Source of the DNA: Pieris napi
Lineage: Eukaryota > Arthropoda > Insecta > Lepidoptera > Pieridae
Direction of reading: 5' to 3'
Assembly (NCBI RefSeq): GCF_905475465.1
Contig: NC_062236.1
Coordinates: 6,582,001 to 6,646,000, forward strand
DNA: 64,000 nucleotides
Shown here: piece by piece, positions 37,001 to 49,144 of the stretch
Position numbering within the stretch: the stretch's first letter is position 1
Layout: every line of letters starts with the position of its first letter
Notes under the pieces: generated by a model
Told to the model about the DNA's origin: nothing
The model's database searches: none
What the model saw: only the letters and a program-made list of their open reading frames with translations
Program-made: the position numbers and the translations under genes

Positions 37001-37857
37001 ACAGATTGTACATTATCCTTAGTACGATTATGCACCCTCGTTGTTCAGGGAATCGGTGAAGTGCCCGCGTGCCTTAGGCTGTCCCCAGAGAGTCGTCTCT
37101 CATATTACGTCATGTTCTCAAATCAAACAACACTAGTAGCATTAAGAAGCAAATGAATCAATCATAAGCTTAGCATGTAATCATCAATTCTAATTTGCAT
37201 ATTTTATTGTCCACAGGTACTGCATCAATGGCTTCGCCGCCGGTTCCACTGCCACCTTCAGATTTGTTTCCGTTCCCACCTGCTATGACAAACCTACCTC
37301 CTGCTGGATTATTACCGCCACCTGGTGCATTTTTACCACCGAACGGCCTTCTGCCTTTTGCACCTCATCCTGCGGACCTAGCACTAAAATCTCTACCATC
37401 GGAACTTACGTTGAAGAACGGTATGAGTCCCTATGATGCGATAAGGCACCTACAAAGCAGTGTTTCATCAATGGATAACTCCAGTGCACGCCTATCACCA
37501 ACGAGCAGTAGGCAGAGCGGTAGCCCAAGAAGTATTATCAACGCTAGTCCAAGGTCGAAAGCCGATTCAAAATCTGAAGTTAATTCAACGCACGATGCAA
37601 CGATATCGGATGAGTCCGATGAAGAGCCGATTGAGGTTGTCAAATCCGCTTTTCATCCAACGCGACCGGCTAACGTTGAGCTCCAGGAGATGAAGCAAGT
37701 CCAAGCTGCAGACTCCACAGTGTGCGACAAACCTAGAGGTCGCAATGAACTAAAAGCGCCTTCTCAACGTACGACGCGCGTGCTTTCCACAAGCCCCACC
37801 TCCACAAAGATAACGAATGGAACCTTAACGCATAAATCAGTTTGGCGACCGTACTGA
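30576..37857 (+). CDS. Runx: RUNX family (Runt-domain) transcription factor, three exons, 404 aa
   Basis: Sequence-specific nuclear transcription factor of the Runt/RUNX family, which binds TGYGGT sites with a CBF-beta/Brother partner. Joined exons are 30576-31020, 35113-35241 and 37217-37857 (445+129+641 nt), with GT/AG boundaries and phase 1 at both junctions. The Runt domain spans residues about 27-147 and aligns without gaps to human RUNX1 at an offset of 32. DNA-contact residues are kept: R48, K51, R103, R107, R110, K135, T137, D139, R142, R145. The C-terminal half is Pro-rich (197-244), Ser-rich, acidic (SDESDEEPIEVV, 322-333) and ends VWRPY (400-404), the Groucho/TLE recruitment motif. 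The start ATG at 30576 follows an in-frame TGA at 30534 and gives an MHLP N-terminus; ATG 30609 (CCATGG) is an alternative. Insects have several RUNX paralogues (runt, lozenge, RunxA, RunxB). The domain is not typical lozenge, and I favour a Runt- or RunxB-like member without certainty. Confidence 0.93.
31566..31836. repeat. Direct tandem duplication of a 137-bp unit in RUNX intron 1
   Basis: Copy A (31566-31702) and copy B (31703-31836) both run from GTTCTAACTATTATAATAAT to TAACGCTTTGAAAAT. They differ by one substitution (AAAATCGC versus AAAAACGC) and a 3-base deletion. Each contains the palindrome TACGTACGTA. Confidence 0.92.
33384..33653 (+). mobile_element. SINE family B copy in RUNX intron 1
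   Basis: Full-length head (GTTGGCCTAGTGGCTTCAGC, GGTTCGATCCC) and body, ending in TTGATTTTTTTTTT. It lies in the sense orientation within the intron, well away from splice sites. Confidence 0.88.
35113..35241 (+). CDS. Runx: RUNX gene coding exon 2: short aromatic linker
   Basis: A 129-nt exon follows the TTGTTTTAG acceptor at 35104-35112 and precedes a GTAATT donor at 35242. Its 43 residues (149-191) contain HPGAFSPFLLNPGW and a Trp/Tyr-rich stretch ending in YFRPPQAASLIK. It is too short to stand out as an open frame, but it restores the reading frame exactly between exons 1 and 3 (phase 1 in, phase 1 out). The sequence resembles the post-Runt segment I associate with insect Runt-like proteins; its function is unknown to me. 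Alternative skipping would keep the frame (129 = 3 x 43). Confidence 0.88.
35242..37216 (+). other. RUNX intron 2 (2.0 kb)
   Basis: The intron is bounded by GTAATT and CCACAG. Two GC-richer islands at about 35455-35720 and 36430-36930 carry overlapping open frames on both strands but no recognisable protein. They are better explained as base composition or regulatory sequence than as genes. Confidence 0.82.
37217..37857 (+). CDS. Runx: RUNX gene terminal coding exon: Pro/Ser-rich tail with VWRPY
   Basis: This exon follows the acceptor TTGTCCACAG at 37207-37216. It encodes residues 193-404, with Gly192 split across the junction. It begins with a Pro-rich segment (PPVPLPP, LLPPPGAFLPP), then a Ser-rich segment with several SP sites (LSPTSS, SGSPRS, NASPRS) and an acidic patch, and stops at TGA 37855-37857 after VWRPY. 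The SP sites are possible proline-directed phosphorylation sites, by inference only. Confidence 0.93.
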
Positions 37858-38340
37858 CGCTTCTAGAGTAGTGAAGTGAGTGACAAATATGTCCGTGACA
37901 ATTGTATGAAAACGGACCAAAATGTGATAAATCGAGCTTGTAAATATTATAGAAGATACAAAGATATAGATATATTTATTGCTAGCATAGGATATTAGAT
38001 TTAAATGCTACGTCAGTAGTAGTTCAAAGTTATCCAAAAACTTTTGCAATTAATAGGAATTATTGTTGTCTACGAATTGTTATAGCTGTAAAAATTGCTG
38101 AAGATTGTAATAATCACGAGTCATGTAAATAAAGTAACTTAGGCGTTGTAAATTGTAGAAATATGTAAATTGCGACAAATGACTGATTATAGAGTTTTAT
38201 GAGTCTTGTAAATGTAAAAATTATTTATTGATTGTAAAAAAAGTTATTAACAAGGTATGTAATGTTAGAAATTGCTAACTCGTCTTGTATATTTAAAATT
38301 ACGTAGGCAAACAAATAAATTGACCTATAAAAATTAAAAC
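37858..38340 (+). other. Probable 3' UTR of the RUNX gene
   Basis: AT-rich sequence follows the stop codon, with AATAAA signals at 38128-38133 and 38314-38319. The second is followed by an AT-rich stretch suitable for cleavage. The end point is estimated from the signals only. Confidence 0.55.
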
Positions 38341-41300
38341 CTCTATTATTTCTCTACTTTGGTTAACGTCATTTTTAAAGCGTTAGATAATCACTACTTA
38401 GTAATCATACAAAAACAAGAATAACCACAATTATTAAAATAATTAAATTGTCTTTTTAATTAATGAAATTACACTAAGTCTTTAACCGCAAAATTATTAA
38501 AAATTTCTTACCTACAGAAATGTTCAATGCAGATTCATTCAAACTCATTTATATAGATTTTTGATTAAAGTAATACCTTCTGACAGATGCTACTGTTTGT
38601 TTATAGCCATAAATAATGAAACGTGCATTGCACATGTTATTTCACTCGTGTCTATGAGAACGCCCGAGTTCAATATAGTAAACACAAATCGTATTTGCTA
38701 CGCATTGGAAATTTTTCTATAAATGAAATTGCTTGTTAAACTATTTCATATGAAGAGGCGATTCTCAGGGAAATATTTTTCTCCTTAGATACGTATTCAT
38801 GAAAAATCAACGAAATGTACGCCAGGTGCTGTGATGTGCGTCTACTAGATTCCCACTGGGGAATTGGGTACATATCTATACACAGTAACCAATATATAGT
38901 TATAATTATAGTTAATCAAAGCCTTAAAGTACATACGATATGAAGCATAACCTGCTTACAATGTTCCACCATCAAAAATTTCTTCTAAAATAGTCCATTG
39001 CGATGTAAAAAAAGCTTCTAATCAGTAATATTATCATTTAGTTGAATCCTATGCAACTTATCAAACTTTCCAAGAACTTACAACACTGACATAAAGTATG
39101 AAAACTTATATACTTACCGTGAAAATTACATAAGGCCATATAAAATGTCTCTTAGGTACCTACTATCAATGGCGCTGCGCGGTGATCTGGTTAGCTGATT
39201 GCACCCTGCCGCCCGACTGCGCCCGCCGGCGGTCAGCCGCTCCTCAAACATTGCGAAATTATACAACTACTGGATGTGTATCAAAAGTATAAAAAAGTAT
39301 ATACTAGATGTTTATATTGTCTATGCGCACAACGGACCTATTAAGAGTCTAAGTGCGGAAACTGTGTCCACAAACCAATACTGTCTATACATTTATAAGG
39401 AAATGTGATATGCGTTATATGGAAGTAGATTTTGTGTATGCGAAATAGATCACTGAACACTTAAAATCGTCTCGACTTTTGGCATACAGTTAGGGCTCCC
39501 GTGTATCTCGCAGCAACTTCTAATATTATAAACTTTAATGTTTTACGAAAACTACTTTCATCTAAATACTGTATGGTGTGTATACTATCTGATAGGTCTA
39601 ATTAATTAAACACAAAATAGACCTGAAAGGTGCTTCAACCATTAAAAGATATAATTTATGATAGTCGCATAATTTCATTATGAAACGACTATACATATTT
39701 AATTTCTAATTATAAAGGTATTTTTCAAAATTTACTTTTTTCAAAATTAAAACATAGATGAACAGTTTCTAATTAATTAAATTACGAAATAAAATAACGT
39801 ATACCAGAGGAAAAATTAAAATTTTCAAAATCCAGAAGCAAGTAGTCGCATCTAGTCCCCAACATCTCCGTACTTCCATTGAATGAGGCCTCCTCATTAT
39901 GTTACCTTTGATTCACATCTGAGGCGTCGACTTTATGATTCGCTTTTTGGTGAACTCCATACATTATACACCAGCCTATTTGGATGTATTAAAAAGCTGT
40001 GGCCAGACGGCCGGGCCGCGTCAGTGAATGTATTTTGTTTGAATTTCAAATTTTGTTTGAGCTGACGCTTCAATGCACGAGTGATTACGCTAACACTGAT
40101 GTGCTACTGTTTTATCTACATTCTATTGTATACTATTTATTGGCCCGTGTTTGTACTGCCCCTGCAAACACGGACCTTTATACAATTAATTAAGTTTTTT
40201 GTGACATATTCAGAAGAAATATAATCACCAATACTGTTCGTTTGTGAAAACAGATTAATCTAGCTGTCCCAAACCATAAGACTTACTAAAATAACGGATC
40301 TCATATACGGATGTGAAAAAATGATCGATTAATAATCGATTATTTTTATAATTGAAAATCAATCATAGTCGATTTTTCATCTGCCACCTCCCGACATTAT
40401 GACTGGTCTTTTATAACCCGGACCTCGAACAATTAGGGATATTCGATATACATCGATGTTTACAATGCGATACATTGAATCCGATTCTTTGAAGATATTA
40501 TATTGATCTACTCGATGCATTGATGTTTTTTGTAAAACATCGAAAGGATGATAAAACCAGTTAATTTTACAAAAACTCAAGTTTGAATGGAACACTATAA
40601 TTTTACACATAACAGTTAATTTCCATTTTGATTATTAAAAAGTTTATTTTTAATTTAAAAAACCATGAAAAATAAAATATTTAGGGTGTTTATTTTGAAA
40701 TTAATTCAAAAATTAGGAAAAAATCGATTATCTGACAAAACAAGTTTATCTGTATGCTGCGTTGTGATGTGTTTTCTTTCTTCTTAAATAAATAAGCGTC
40801 CCAAGCGTTAGTCTTAGCTTATTTGCAGCTAAGCTAACGATGCAAGGAAAAAGCTAATATTCTAGGCCTCAAATCAGAATCCACAATAGGGAGGAAACCC
40901 ATATAAAACCGAGCTAGTCCACATTAGCTTCGAAGACAACCCCATTGTGGGTTAATCGCCTGCTTGGCTGAAATCAGTGAATCAAGAAACCAAAACAGTG
41001 AGAAACTGGACTGGTTAATCAAATACTAAGTCAAATATCTATGGTATATCAGAGGGGTATCAATATCTAATATTTACTGTCTGGCTATTTTATTGTGAAA
41101 GTTTAATAGCTGTATACATAATATATTTATATTATATTTTGATGCGTAAGCATTGTATTATAAAAGCACAAATATGTTTTATAATAAATAAATAAATTAA
41201 ATAGTTAATACTTTACATGTAGTTTATAACTGAATATTGTTATGAACATATTTTAAAAACAACAGCTATTTGTCGGTAGCAGGTTTTGATGGGTGAGTTT

Positions 41301-42788
41301 GTAAATGCGAGCGTGACTATCTCAATATGTGATTTTTAACCTTTTTTTAGGCTGGATATAGAAATCGAGATGAAAGAATTTAAACCGCATTGCTATCTAC
41401 AAAAAAAATTATATTTAGTCTGTTCATATTCATTGTTCATTCAATTGACGAATTCAATTAAAAAATACTTTCAACAGTACCTTATCTCTAATCTTTGATT
41501 TGTCTTTCTTCTTTAATAATAACATATAGGCACTATAAGCCTACCTATACGTTATTATTAAGTGGCAAGTTTAATTACTTCGGACAAAATCTATAAATTA
41601 TCGTATGCGAATTCTTGACGAATATATCTAAAATTTGGTGCCATCTTTGAATTCTCTCTCGAAAGTTAGCCTTCGGGCAGGACACAACATATCGATAAGG
41701 CTTTTATTGTTTCAGCCGTCGCAGGAAAGCCTGTGTCCTATACCCCGCCTCGGGGAACACTGATCGAAAAAATCTAAATGGAACCGCTTTTAAGCGTTAG
41801 GACTATTCGGCCAAAATAAAAATTCACTTCAACCGTTACAGCTTTGGGTTACCGATAGGTACCTTTGTCGAGTTTTATTAGCAAAATATGCATTATTTAT
41901 TTCATCAGAGCTTGTGTTGTTGTAAAGGGAAGACCATGATTCTATGTGTAGTGTAGTAGTGTAAAGATGCTCCTAAGACAGGTTAAAATAACTAAGAATG
42001 TATGCACTTTACTATGAACTTTTAAATTGATTAGGAAACTGTGTTCTGTGAAATATTTAAAAAAACAATATCGAATATATAACCACATTCTTTGCGGTAA
42101 GTTAAGGAAATTTAATCGACGCATTTGAAACGGGTTCGATTCTCCTAAAAAATTTAATAATTTCTAGTAATATTATAAAATGAGGATATTTTACATATTA
42201 CTAAGAAAATAAAATTACGGATTAATTTTAACTACGCATTTAAATATCTTCATTATATTCTTTGCAATTTTAATAGAACTTACTCATGCACCATGATATA
42301 TGTATGTACACTTATGTCTTATAAATCATCAAATTTCCGGGTAAATAAATATGAACATCAAAATGACCTTACAATGTAGGGGGCAGCTTCAGTGGACAAT
42401 GGGATAGAAGAAATCACGTCGATAAAATTTTAATGCCTGTATAAAAAGGCTATAAATTTGATTTACGCGCCCCTGACCCCCGTAAAACGGGGTAATATCG
42501 AGAAATAACATGAGATAATGTCGGGTTACAAAGTGGGGTGGGTGGGATTAGGCCATATTTGCGTTCGCGATGCGGCCGATACGGTTGCTCGCTATACCAA
42601 CGTCCAATCAATCTGTTTGGCACTAAATTTAAAGTAGATTTTTGAAAATGGAACCTTGTTTAACTGAAGACTTAACTCACACTTAAGTAAAGCAATATTT
42701 GTATAATGTTTATTTTAAATTTAGAATTGTAGGAGTGTCTAAGTCACTTTTCACTATAAAGTGTTTAAATTAAGTACAACATATTAAA
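38341..42788. other. Intergenic sequence downstream of the RUNX gene
   Basis: No gene recognised. It contains an ATCGAT-rich segment with a perfect 17-bp palindrome (40324-40340) and a GC-richer patch at 42460-42600 that includes GGGATTA. Confidence 0.4.
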
Positions 42789-43033
42789 TCTATATATATA
42801 AAAATGAAACCCGTTTTCCGTTGTCACGACATAACAAGAAAACGGCTTGACCGATTTGTCTGATTTTTTTTATAATATAAATTTTTATTTTTTGACATAA
42901 TGTATTTGTTGTCTTATCAATTTTCTTTTTTTTTATCTTACTAGCTAGACCGGTGTCCCAAATAGCAGAATAAGTATTTTAAAAAAATAAAGAATCGACT
43001 GTTAGGCGGTACGATGTTCGCCAGGCCAGCTAG
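42789..43033 (+). mobile_element. Non-autonomous Helitron-like element, 245 bp
   Basis: It begins TCTATATATATAAAAATGAA after an A and ends GCCAGGCCAGCTAG before a T. It contains AACGGCTTGACCGATTTG like its relatives. It is non-coding. Confidence 0.75.
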
Positions 43034-44738
43034 TTTCATATAATTTAACTTGCATAAGAAACACTAGTGAAATAATTAAAAATATATTGGAAGTTGGGGC
43101 ATGATATTAAATAAAACTAAATTATAGTTTTTTTATTCTTTTAAATAACATTAATAAACAAGTAGATTATTCATATGTGGTTTATGGTGAATATATAAAG
43201 TACTTGCTACTAATCATAGTTCAAAGTTGCCTGCAAGAGTCCTTAAATCACTCTGCCAATGATAAATTCCCAATACACGCGGTAAGAACACAAAATAAGA
43301 CAAGCCCACTTAAAAAGATTGGCACTCAGCGAGCTGGTATAATCTATGCAAATTACTTCAAATTAGGAGTCGTCAACACGCTGCCTCGTAATTTGGAAGG
43401 CAAACCCTCCTTTATTATTAATATTTATTCCATCTCTTCGGAATGAAATCAGGAAAAATCTCCGAATACTTCAAATCCTAATGAACCGAATAAATAAGTT
43501 GATTTATGTTGACATTATGCTGGCTTTAGACGTAACATTTCCTAATACATTTAGCAATTTCAATCAGTCAAACAGTTTCATAGTAATTGTTCAAGTTGTA
43601 TTACAGGACTTGGATGTTTCCTGATATGAAACATATTGTTCCGGATACAGATTACATAGATGAGATTTATGATTGACACAAGACAAGAAGAAAGAAATTG
43701 ACACCCTCTTCGCGTGTAGCTCAAAATACAAATACATATTGGGTTTCATAACTGTTACATGGATTGCACAGTAATTTATTTAATTATCAAAAATTAATGT
43801 GACGATGGAACACAAATCGGTCAAATTTTTCACCGAAAGGTCGACTTGTAATACTTTATAATAAAATGAACTACTATCAAATTTTAAAATTGAAAAAGGC
43901 TTAATGATTGGTAGATGTGAGGGGTACCTTATAGGTAAGTAATATGATACATAAACATTAGCAGTTGACTATTGGATAACCTCTGACATATATATGTAGC
44001 ATAACAAATCCAAAGTATGTATTTAGACATACATTTTTAATAATTAAAGGCGTTGTAATCTTGTAACATGAAAAAAGTCAACCATTTGTCAAGACACACG
44101 CTTAAATTTTCTGTATCTGCTTCCTTTAAAATTATGTATTTAAAGTTATATAGCCAGTCAGACTGTATGGTAGGAAAGCGATGCTCTCTTAGCGAAAAAT
44201 ACACTATTAAAAAGTATTCTAAAGCAAATTAACAAACAAAATCTTTATTGCTGACCGACAACATAAACTAATAAACTTAGTTAAAAACTTTTTGGAAAGA
44301 AAGTTTGTCGGCTTCATAAAGGTAATAAAAAATATGAACCTATTGTTTATAAAACTAAATATCCCAAGTTATAAAACTCAGACAAAGCTACCGTGCGTTC
44401 TTTTTGAAGAATTTGGTACCTGCTTATTTTAAATTCTAGAAATTTAAATGTTCTACTTTCCTAATGTTCAATTTTTTATTTTAATAAGTAATTTCTATAT
44501 TCAGTTTTCTAGAAGGCTGTGTGTGTTTTATCTAACATATATCTTCGATTTTAAAACAATATGAAAGGCAGTCCTTCATGGTGATTTAAGGACTTCATAT
44601 CCTAAGTGTAATAACCTATTTTTATTTTGAGTTTATTTTTATTTAAAAACGGCATCACTCCTCTGATGTTAGCTGATACCATTCATGGATATTGTCAAAC
44701 TCACCAGTGCATTGCCGGCACTATAAGCCAGCCTTGCG

Positions 44739-44886
44739 ATTCTGTAACTCACATTTCGAACTCTCACAGCGGTTTTCGCAGCGGCGGTCGCGCTCAAATC
44801 AGTCGTGAAGCAGTCATTTTATGATTTGGCATTCTGATAAACAATAAACTACAAGCTCCCTCCTTATGCTGTGTGAGTTACAGAAT
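44739..44886. mobile_element. 148-bp element with 15-bp terminal inverted repeats
   Basis: ATTCTGTAACTCACA at 44739-44753 is the exact reverse complement of TGTGAGTTACAGAAT at 44872-44886. The interior has no protein similarity, although an incidental open frame crosses it. Probably a MITE; no target duplication was identified. Confidence 0.5.
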
Positions 44887-45295
44887 ATTACCCTGAAATA
44901 ACAATGTAATAATTAACACTGAAACTATGAAGCATTTTCCTATTCACAAGGTTGCTTAGAGTCTATACAAATAAAATACTTAAAATCAGACTATAAGATG
45001 TTAATTAAACTATAACCAAATAGGCTAACCCCCCTAAATTGCGCGGGCCTAAATTGGTTTCCACGTCCATCCACTGGGCGTAGTCATTAACTCACGGAAG
45101 CTGCACAGGCGACCAATTTCCTTCGCCGGTCGCCAATTAACAGCACATGGGCAGTAGTAACCGAAGGGTTAAGATGTTTGTTATGATTTACGGCTACCCT
45201 TTCTTAGGGTTGTTCGGAAACCGATAAGAGTAACACGTTGCTCGAATGGTGTGGATTTTGTGAACTATGAGTTTTTAGTAATGCAATCCAACATT

Positions 45296-45555
45296 GACGA
45301 CTCATTGGTCTAGTGGTTAGTACCCCTGACTGCGAATCCATGGGTCCCGGGTTCGATCCCCGGCTGAGGCGAACATCGATGTGATGAGCATTTGGTGTTG
45401 TGCTCCGGTCTTGGGTGTTTAAATATGTATTTATATGTATATCTATCTATAATATGTATGTATATCCGTTGCCTAGTACCCATAACACAAGCTTCACCAG
45501 CTTAGCATGGGACTAGGTCAATTGGTGTGAATTGGCGTTAAAAAAAAAAAAAAAA
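45296..45555 (+). mobile_element. tRNA-derived SINE family A, copy 2 (A-tailed)
   Basis: It is nearly identical to 5568-5821 from GACGACTCATTGG to GCATGGGACTAGGTCAAT, ending in a 16-base A run. The high similarity suggests recent mobility. Confidence 0.85.
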
Positions 45556-45716
45556 CAAAAATAGGGATGGCACAGGTCAAACATATGATATACAGTTTTA
45601 CAAGTATGTAGAAGTGTGTCTTACTTATGTTACAATTATGGTAATTATTCAGCGTTGACACCACATACACGACTAGTCTTTGGTATTATTGTTTTTATAT
45701 TTTTATTTATAGTAGA

Positions 45717-46032
45717 CTAGCTGACCGGACAAACGTCGTTTTGCCATGTACCTACATATATTATTTCTAGGAAACATGGTTTAGTTCAGTAAAAATAACT
45801 ATGTAGTACTATAATAAAAAATAGGGGCTGATCGTAGAGGGGTGAAAATTTAGGGTTGTATGTATTTTTAATGCTGTACCATAAAAAAATAATAATAATC
45901 TAAAAATTAAAAAAAAATACATGTCTGATTTTTAGACATACCCAATATTCACACAAAATTTCATGAGAATCGGTCAAGCCGTTTCGGAGGAGTTTAAGTA
46001 AACACCGCGATACGAGAATTTTATATATTAGA
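45717..46032 (-). mobile_element. Complete non-autonomous Helitron-like element, 316 bp
   Basis: On the minus strand it begins TCTAATATATAAAATTCTCG and ends CCGGTCAGCTAG, inserted between A and T, the Helitron hallmark. The sub-terminal CGGCTTGACCGATTCTCATG block is typical of this lepidopteran group. There is no Rep/helicase coding sequence. Confidence 0.8.
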
Positions 46033-48946
46033 TATGTTTCAATAAATATTTTTCATTTTCATCTTTCCTTGTTAGATACAGGACTTTGCGATAGCGGTCT
46101 TACAAAAAGCTCTTAAACAGTATTCAATTAAATAACACTGACCGCTGCTAACAAGGGCTCACCGCGCAAAGCTGGCAATAAACCTAAGTTATTTTACAAT
46201 AGTAACTGTAACATTTATTGCGAACTTTTTAAGCAAATAAAAATGTCTTTGGTAAAAGTATAACGGTGCTCCAAATCGGTAAAAAGTAGAGCCCGAAGTA
46301 ATATAGTTTTTACAACCAAACAAAAGCTTTCGTATTACCGTTATATGTAAATGGGCAGGATTCGTAAAAAAGCGCTCGGAATGTTATAGATCAAAGGCAG
46401 CGTCAAAAATCAATACAGATAATTATGTATACGATATTGTAAGGAAAAAAAATTATGTGATTATTAGGTATCTGCGTGTGCGCTATATTGCGTTAGTCAT
46501 TTGATTAATTGAATATACAAAGAAATTGATTAACATATGTACTTTCGTTGGCTCGGGGCAAAAGAAAATACAAAATCTACAAGTTATCTGTGTTTCGTCC
46601 TTTTTCATGCTACGATAGCAAAGATAATATCAGAAGCTTATTAAAGACTGAAAAGTTTTTAAGATATAAACTAAAAACAAATCTTGCTATAATAATAATG
46701 CTACATAAATTAGAAGAGATTTGATATTCTGTTATTAAGATTAAATGCAATATTACATTACATAGTAGATAATAATAATAATTCAAAATGGATGAATAGA
46801 AAAAATAAGTAAAATTAGAAACTAGAGTTAAAACCAGTACATTCGCGGTTTTAGCTCCGACAACTTGACAGCTCTCTCGGCTTGCCACTTGCGTGACACT
46901 CACGAAACTAATGAAAAACACACGGTCTCACATACTGTACTTGTACGTAGCCGTTATTACTACGACGTTATTACTACATGAAATCTTCAAACTCAAAATG
47001 TCACCTAAACCACAGTCAAACTAAATTTCTGTGTTGTAAGATATTCTTTATTATTGTAAAATAATCACTAGTTAAGTTATTAAAACGTCATGACATCATC
47101 CTGACACTATTTTATCCTATCCATTTGTATCTTTCTGTCAAAGCAAGTTTACACTGTGATTAAAAACCAACGGGTCAGTGCTTCGATAAGAGAGTGAGTC
47201 TGATTAAGTTTATCAGCATGAGGCGATTAATGAACCGCAAAGCCATTGGAATTCCAATACTATTCAGTTCAACTGAAAATGATAGTGAAAGTCTCATAAT
47301 TATTAAATTTAACGTATCTTAATCGAATTAATTAAATAATCCATCTGTATGTATTATGATGATGATGGTAGGAATTACTCTTACGTTTACGCCCCATACG
47401 CAGACTGTATGTTTTTTTGTTATAGTAAGGTGTCCGCTATTCGCATTATGATAACTTTCCTCGCCTCCACCATTATTCAATTTGCTCGCAGGTGAGACGC
47501 GAATATAAATGAGAAGAACGCACGTGCTCACAGTACTGCGGGTGTTCCTGAATTGAGAGGTTTTAAAATATAATTTTATTAAAACTCGCTGCTTTCCGCA
47601 ATAAGATCCTATAAAATGTAGGGTGATTTAATTTAAAATAAAGTACGTATTCCAATTTCAAAAAAACACTTCTATCTGTGTCGATGAATGCTGTCAATTT
47701 GAAAAAAGAATAAAAACGAATTAATGCAACAAATTTCATATTCCAATTTTGAAAACTCGGTCACAAATATAATTTAGACGGACCGCGCTAATTTGCTTAG
47801 GAATACGAGCAAAAGCGCGGGGTTTTTTGATATTTTTTAAGCGTTGGCGGGTAACAAATTGAAATTCATTAGTACCGCGGCATCGACGCGGGCGTTAAGG
47901 AGAATTAACGAGGCATATATGAATTAACACCGACACACATTGGCCGGCGAGCGAGACGAACGCCGATCGATAAAAGCAAATTCGCGACACTTTTTCGCTG
48001 ATACTTATTTATGTTGCAATGAATTGAATTACAAAAAATATACACAACTTACTATAGTGAAATAAAAGTATTAAAATCCATTTCAATTATTCTAAAATGT
48101 TCTTACTTTTTTAGTTTACGTGACTTTCGTCGGCGTGGAATGAGGCTCATCTTGTACTAACAATATACTACAAAAATATTGTTATATTCGCGATAGATAG
48201 ATATATAGATATACTCTATGGTATATCTACATTGACGTCCCCTAAGTCGGGCACGGGGCTAGACATTTTTGTGTCAGTTCTATTTTGTTTCATGCCTATT
48301 AAGATCCTCTTAAAACCAGAAACATTTCCCCCGGAAACTAAACTAGGTTAAAAATAAGTCTGTATCTAATCCTCCATTGTTTTGGAGGATGCTGAGGCAT
48401 TAAACTTCTTTATACAACAGGAATAAACGCCTAATGAGAACTAAACCTTTTAAAAAAAAACCTAGTGTAGGGAATATAAGTGCAAGTCCGGTATATCGGA
48501 TACACGAACATAGTGTCTCATCATTATAGAACACTAAGACTGTGGATAAACATTACCTTAGTTTAAGCTATTTATTAGTATTGTAGAAAATTTTGTCAAC
48601 ATTACTTATTAGCCATAATTGTTGTATAGGCTAGATTGTAATTCATGTAGGTAAAGTCGCACTCTTTTTTGTGAACTTTATATCTAAAAAAAATATGTTT
48701 GCTTTATTTGTGCTATTCTTACTTTTTTTATAATAATCTATATCAGTTCTAGGGCATTTCTTTAATTTGTTTTTTTAATAGTATCATTATTGAATAAATA
48801 CTCTCTAATATCTCTCGTTTTTTTAACAGTAAATTCAACAAATATAGATAAGGTGACAATCCCTGACACCATTAACAACTGTAGAACGGCAAAGAAAGAT
48901 TGTCTGCTTAATCCTTCAAATCCATTACACAAATAGCTTCAACGTC
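46033..48946. other. Intergenic sequence with a GC-richer island
   Basis: The stretch 47760-48000 (TAGACGGACCGCGCTAATTTG, GTACCGCGGCATCGACGCGG) is less AT-rich and non-repetitive, a candidate regulatory element. No gene recognised. Confidence 0.4.
48500..48645. repeat. Dispersed repeat, distant copy 3
   Basis: Only the distal part is shared (TTATTAGTATTGTAG, ATTACTTATTAGCCATAA, ATAGGCTAGATTGTAATTC), so the relation to copies 1 and 2 is moderate. Confidence 0.4.
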
Positions 48947-48949
48947 TTA

Positions 48950-49144
48950 AGGTGGGAACTGACCAACGTTACGAGGTGTAATGTAACATGTAATGTAATG
49001 TTACACAGCGAGCATTCGTGCAGTCAGTACGTCGTGTTACGTCGTGTTTCCCCGTAACACGACGTACTGAATGCACGAATGTTCGCTGTGTAACATTACA
49101 TTACATGTTACATTACACCTCGTAACGTTGGTCAGTTCCCACCT
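48950..49144. mobile_element. 195-bp foldback element (MITE) with 92-bp inverted arms
   Basis: The left arm (48950-49041, starting AGGTGGGAACTGACC) and right arm (49053-49144) are reverse complements with two mismatches, around an 11-base loop. TTA lies directly outside both ends (48947-48949 and 49145-49147), consistent with a PIF/Harbinger-type 3-bp target duplication. No open frame is present. High arm identity implies recent insertion or strong homogenisation. The transcript, if made, would fold into a long hairpin able to feed small-RNA pathways (inference). Confidence 0.85.

Noticed and set aside
46610..46921. 103-codon minus-strand frame with hydrophobic composition
   Set aside because: AT-rich DNA yields Phe/Leu/Ile/Tyr-rich frames by chance; no domain or conserved motif seen.
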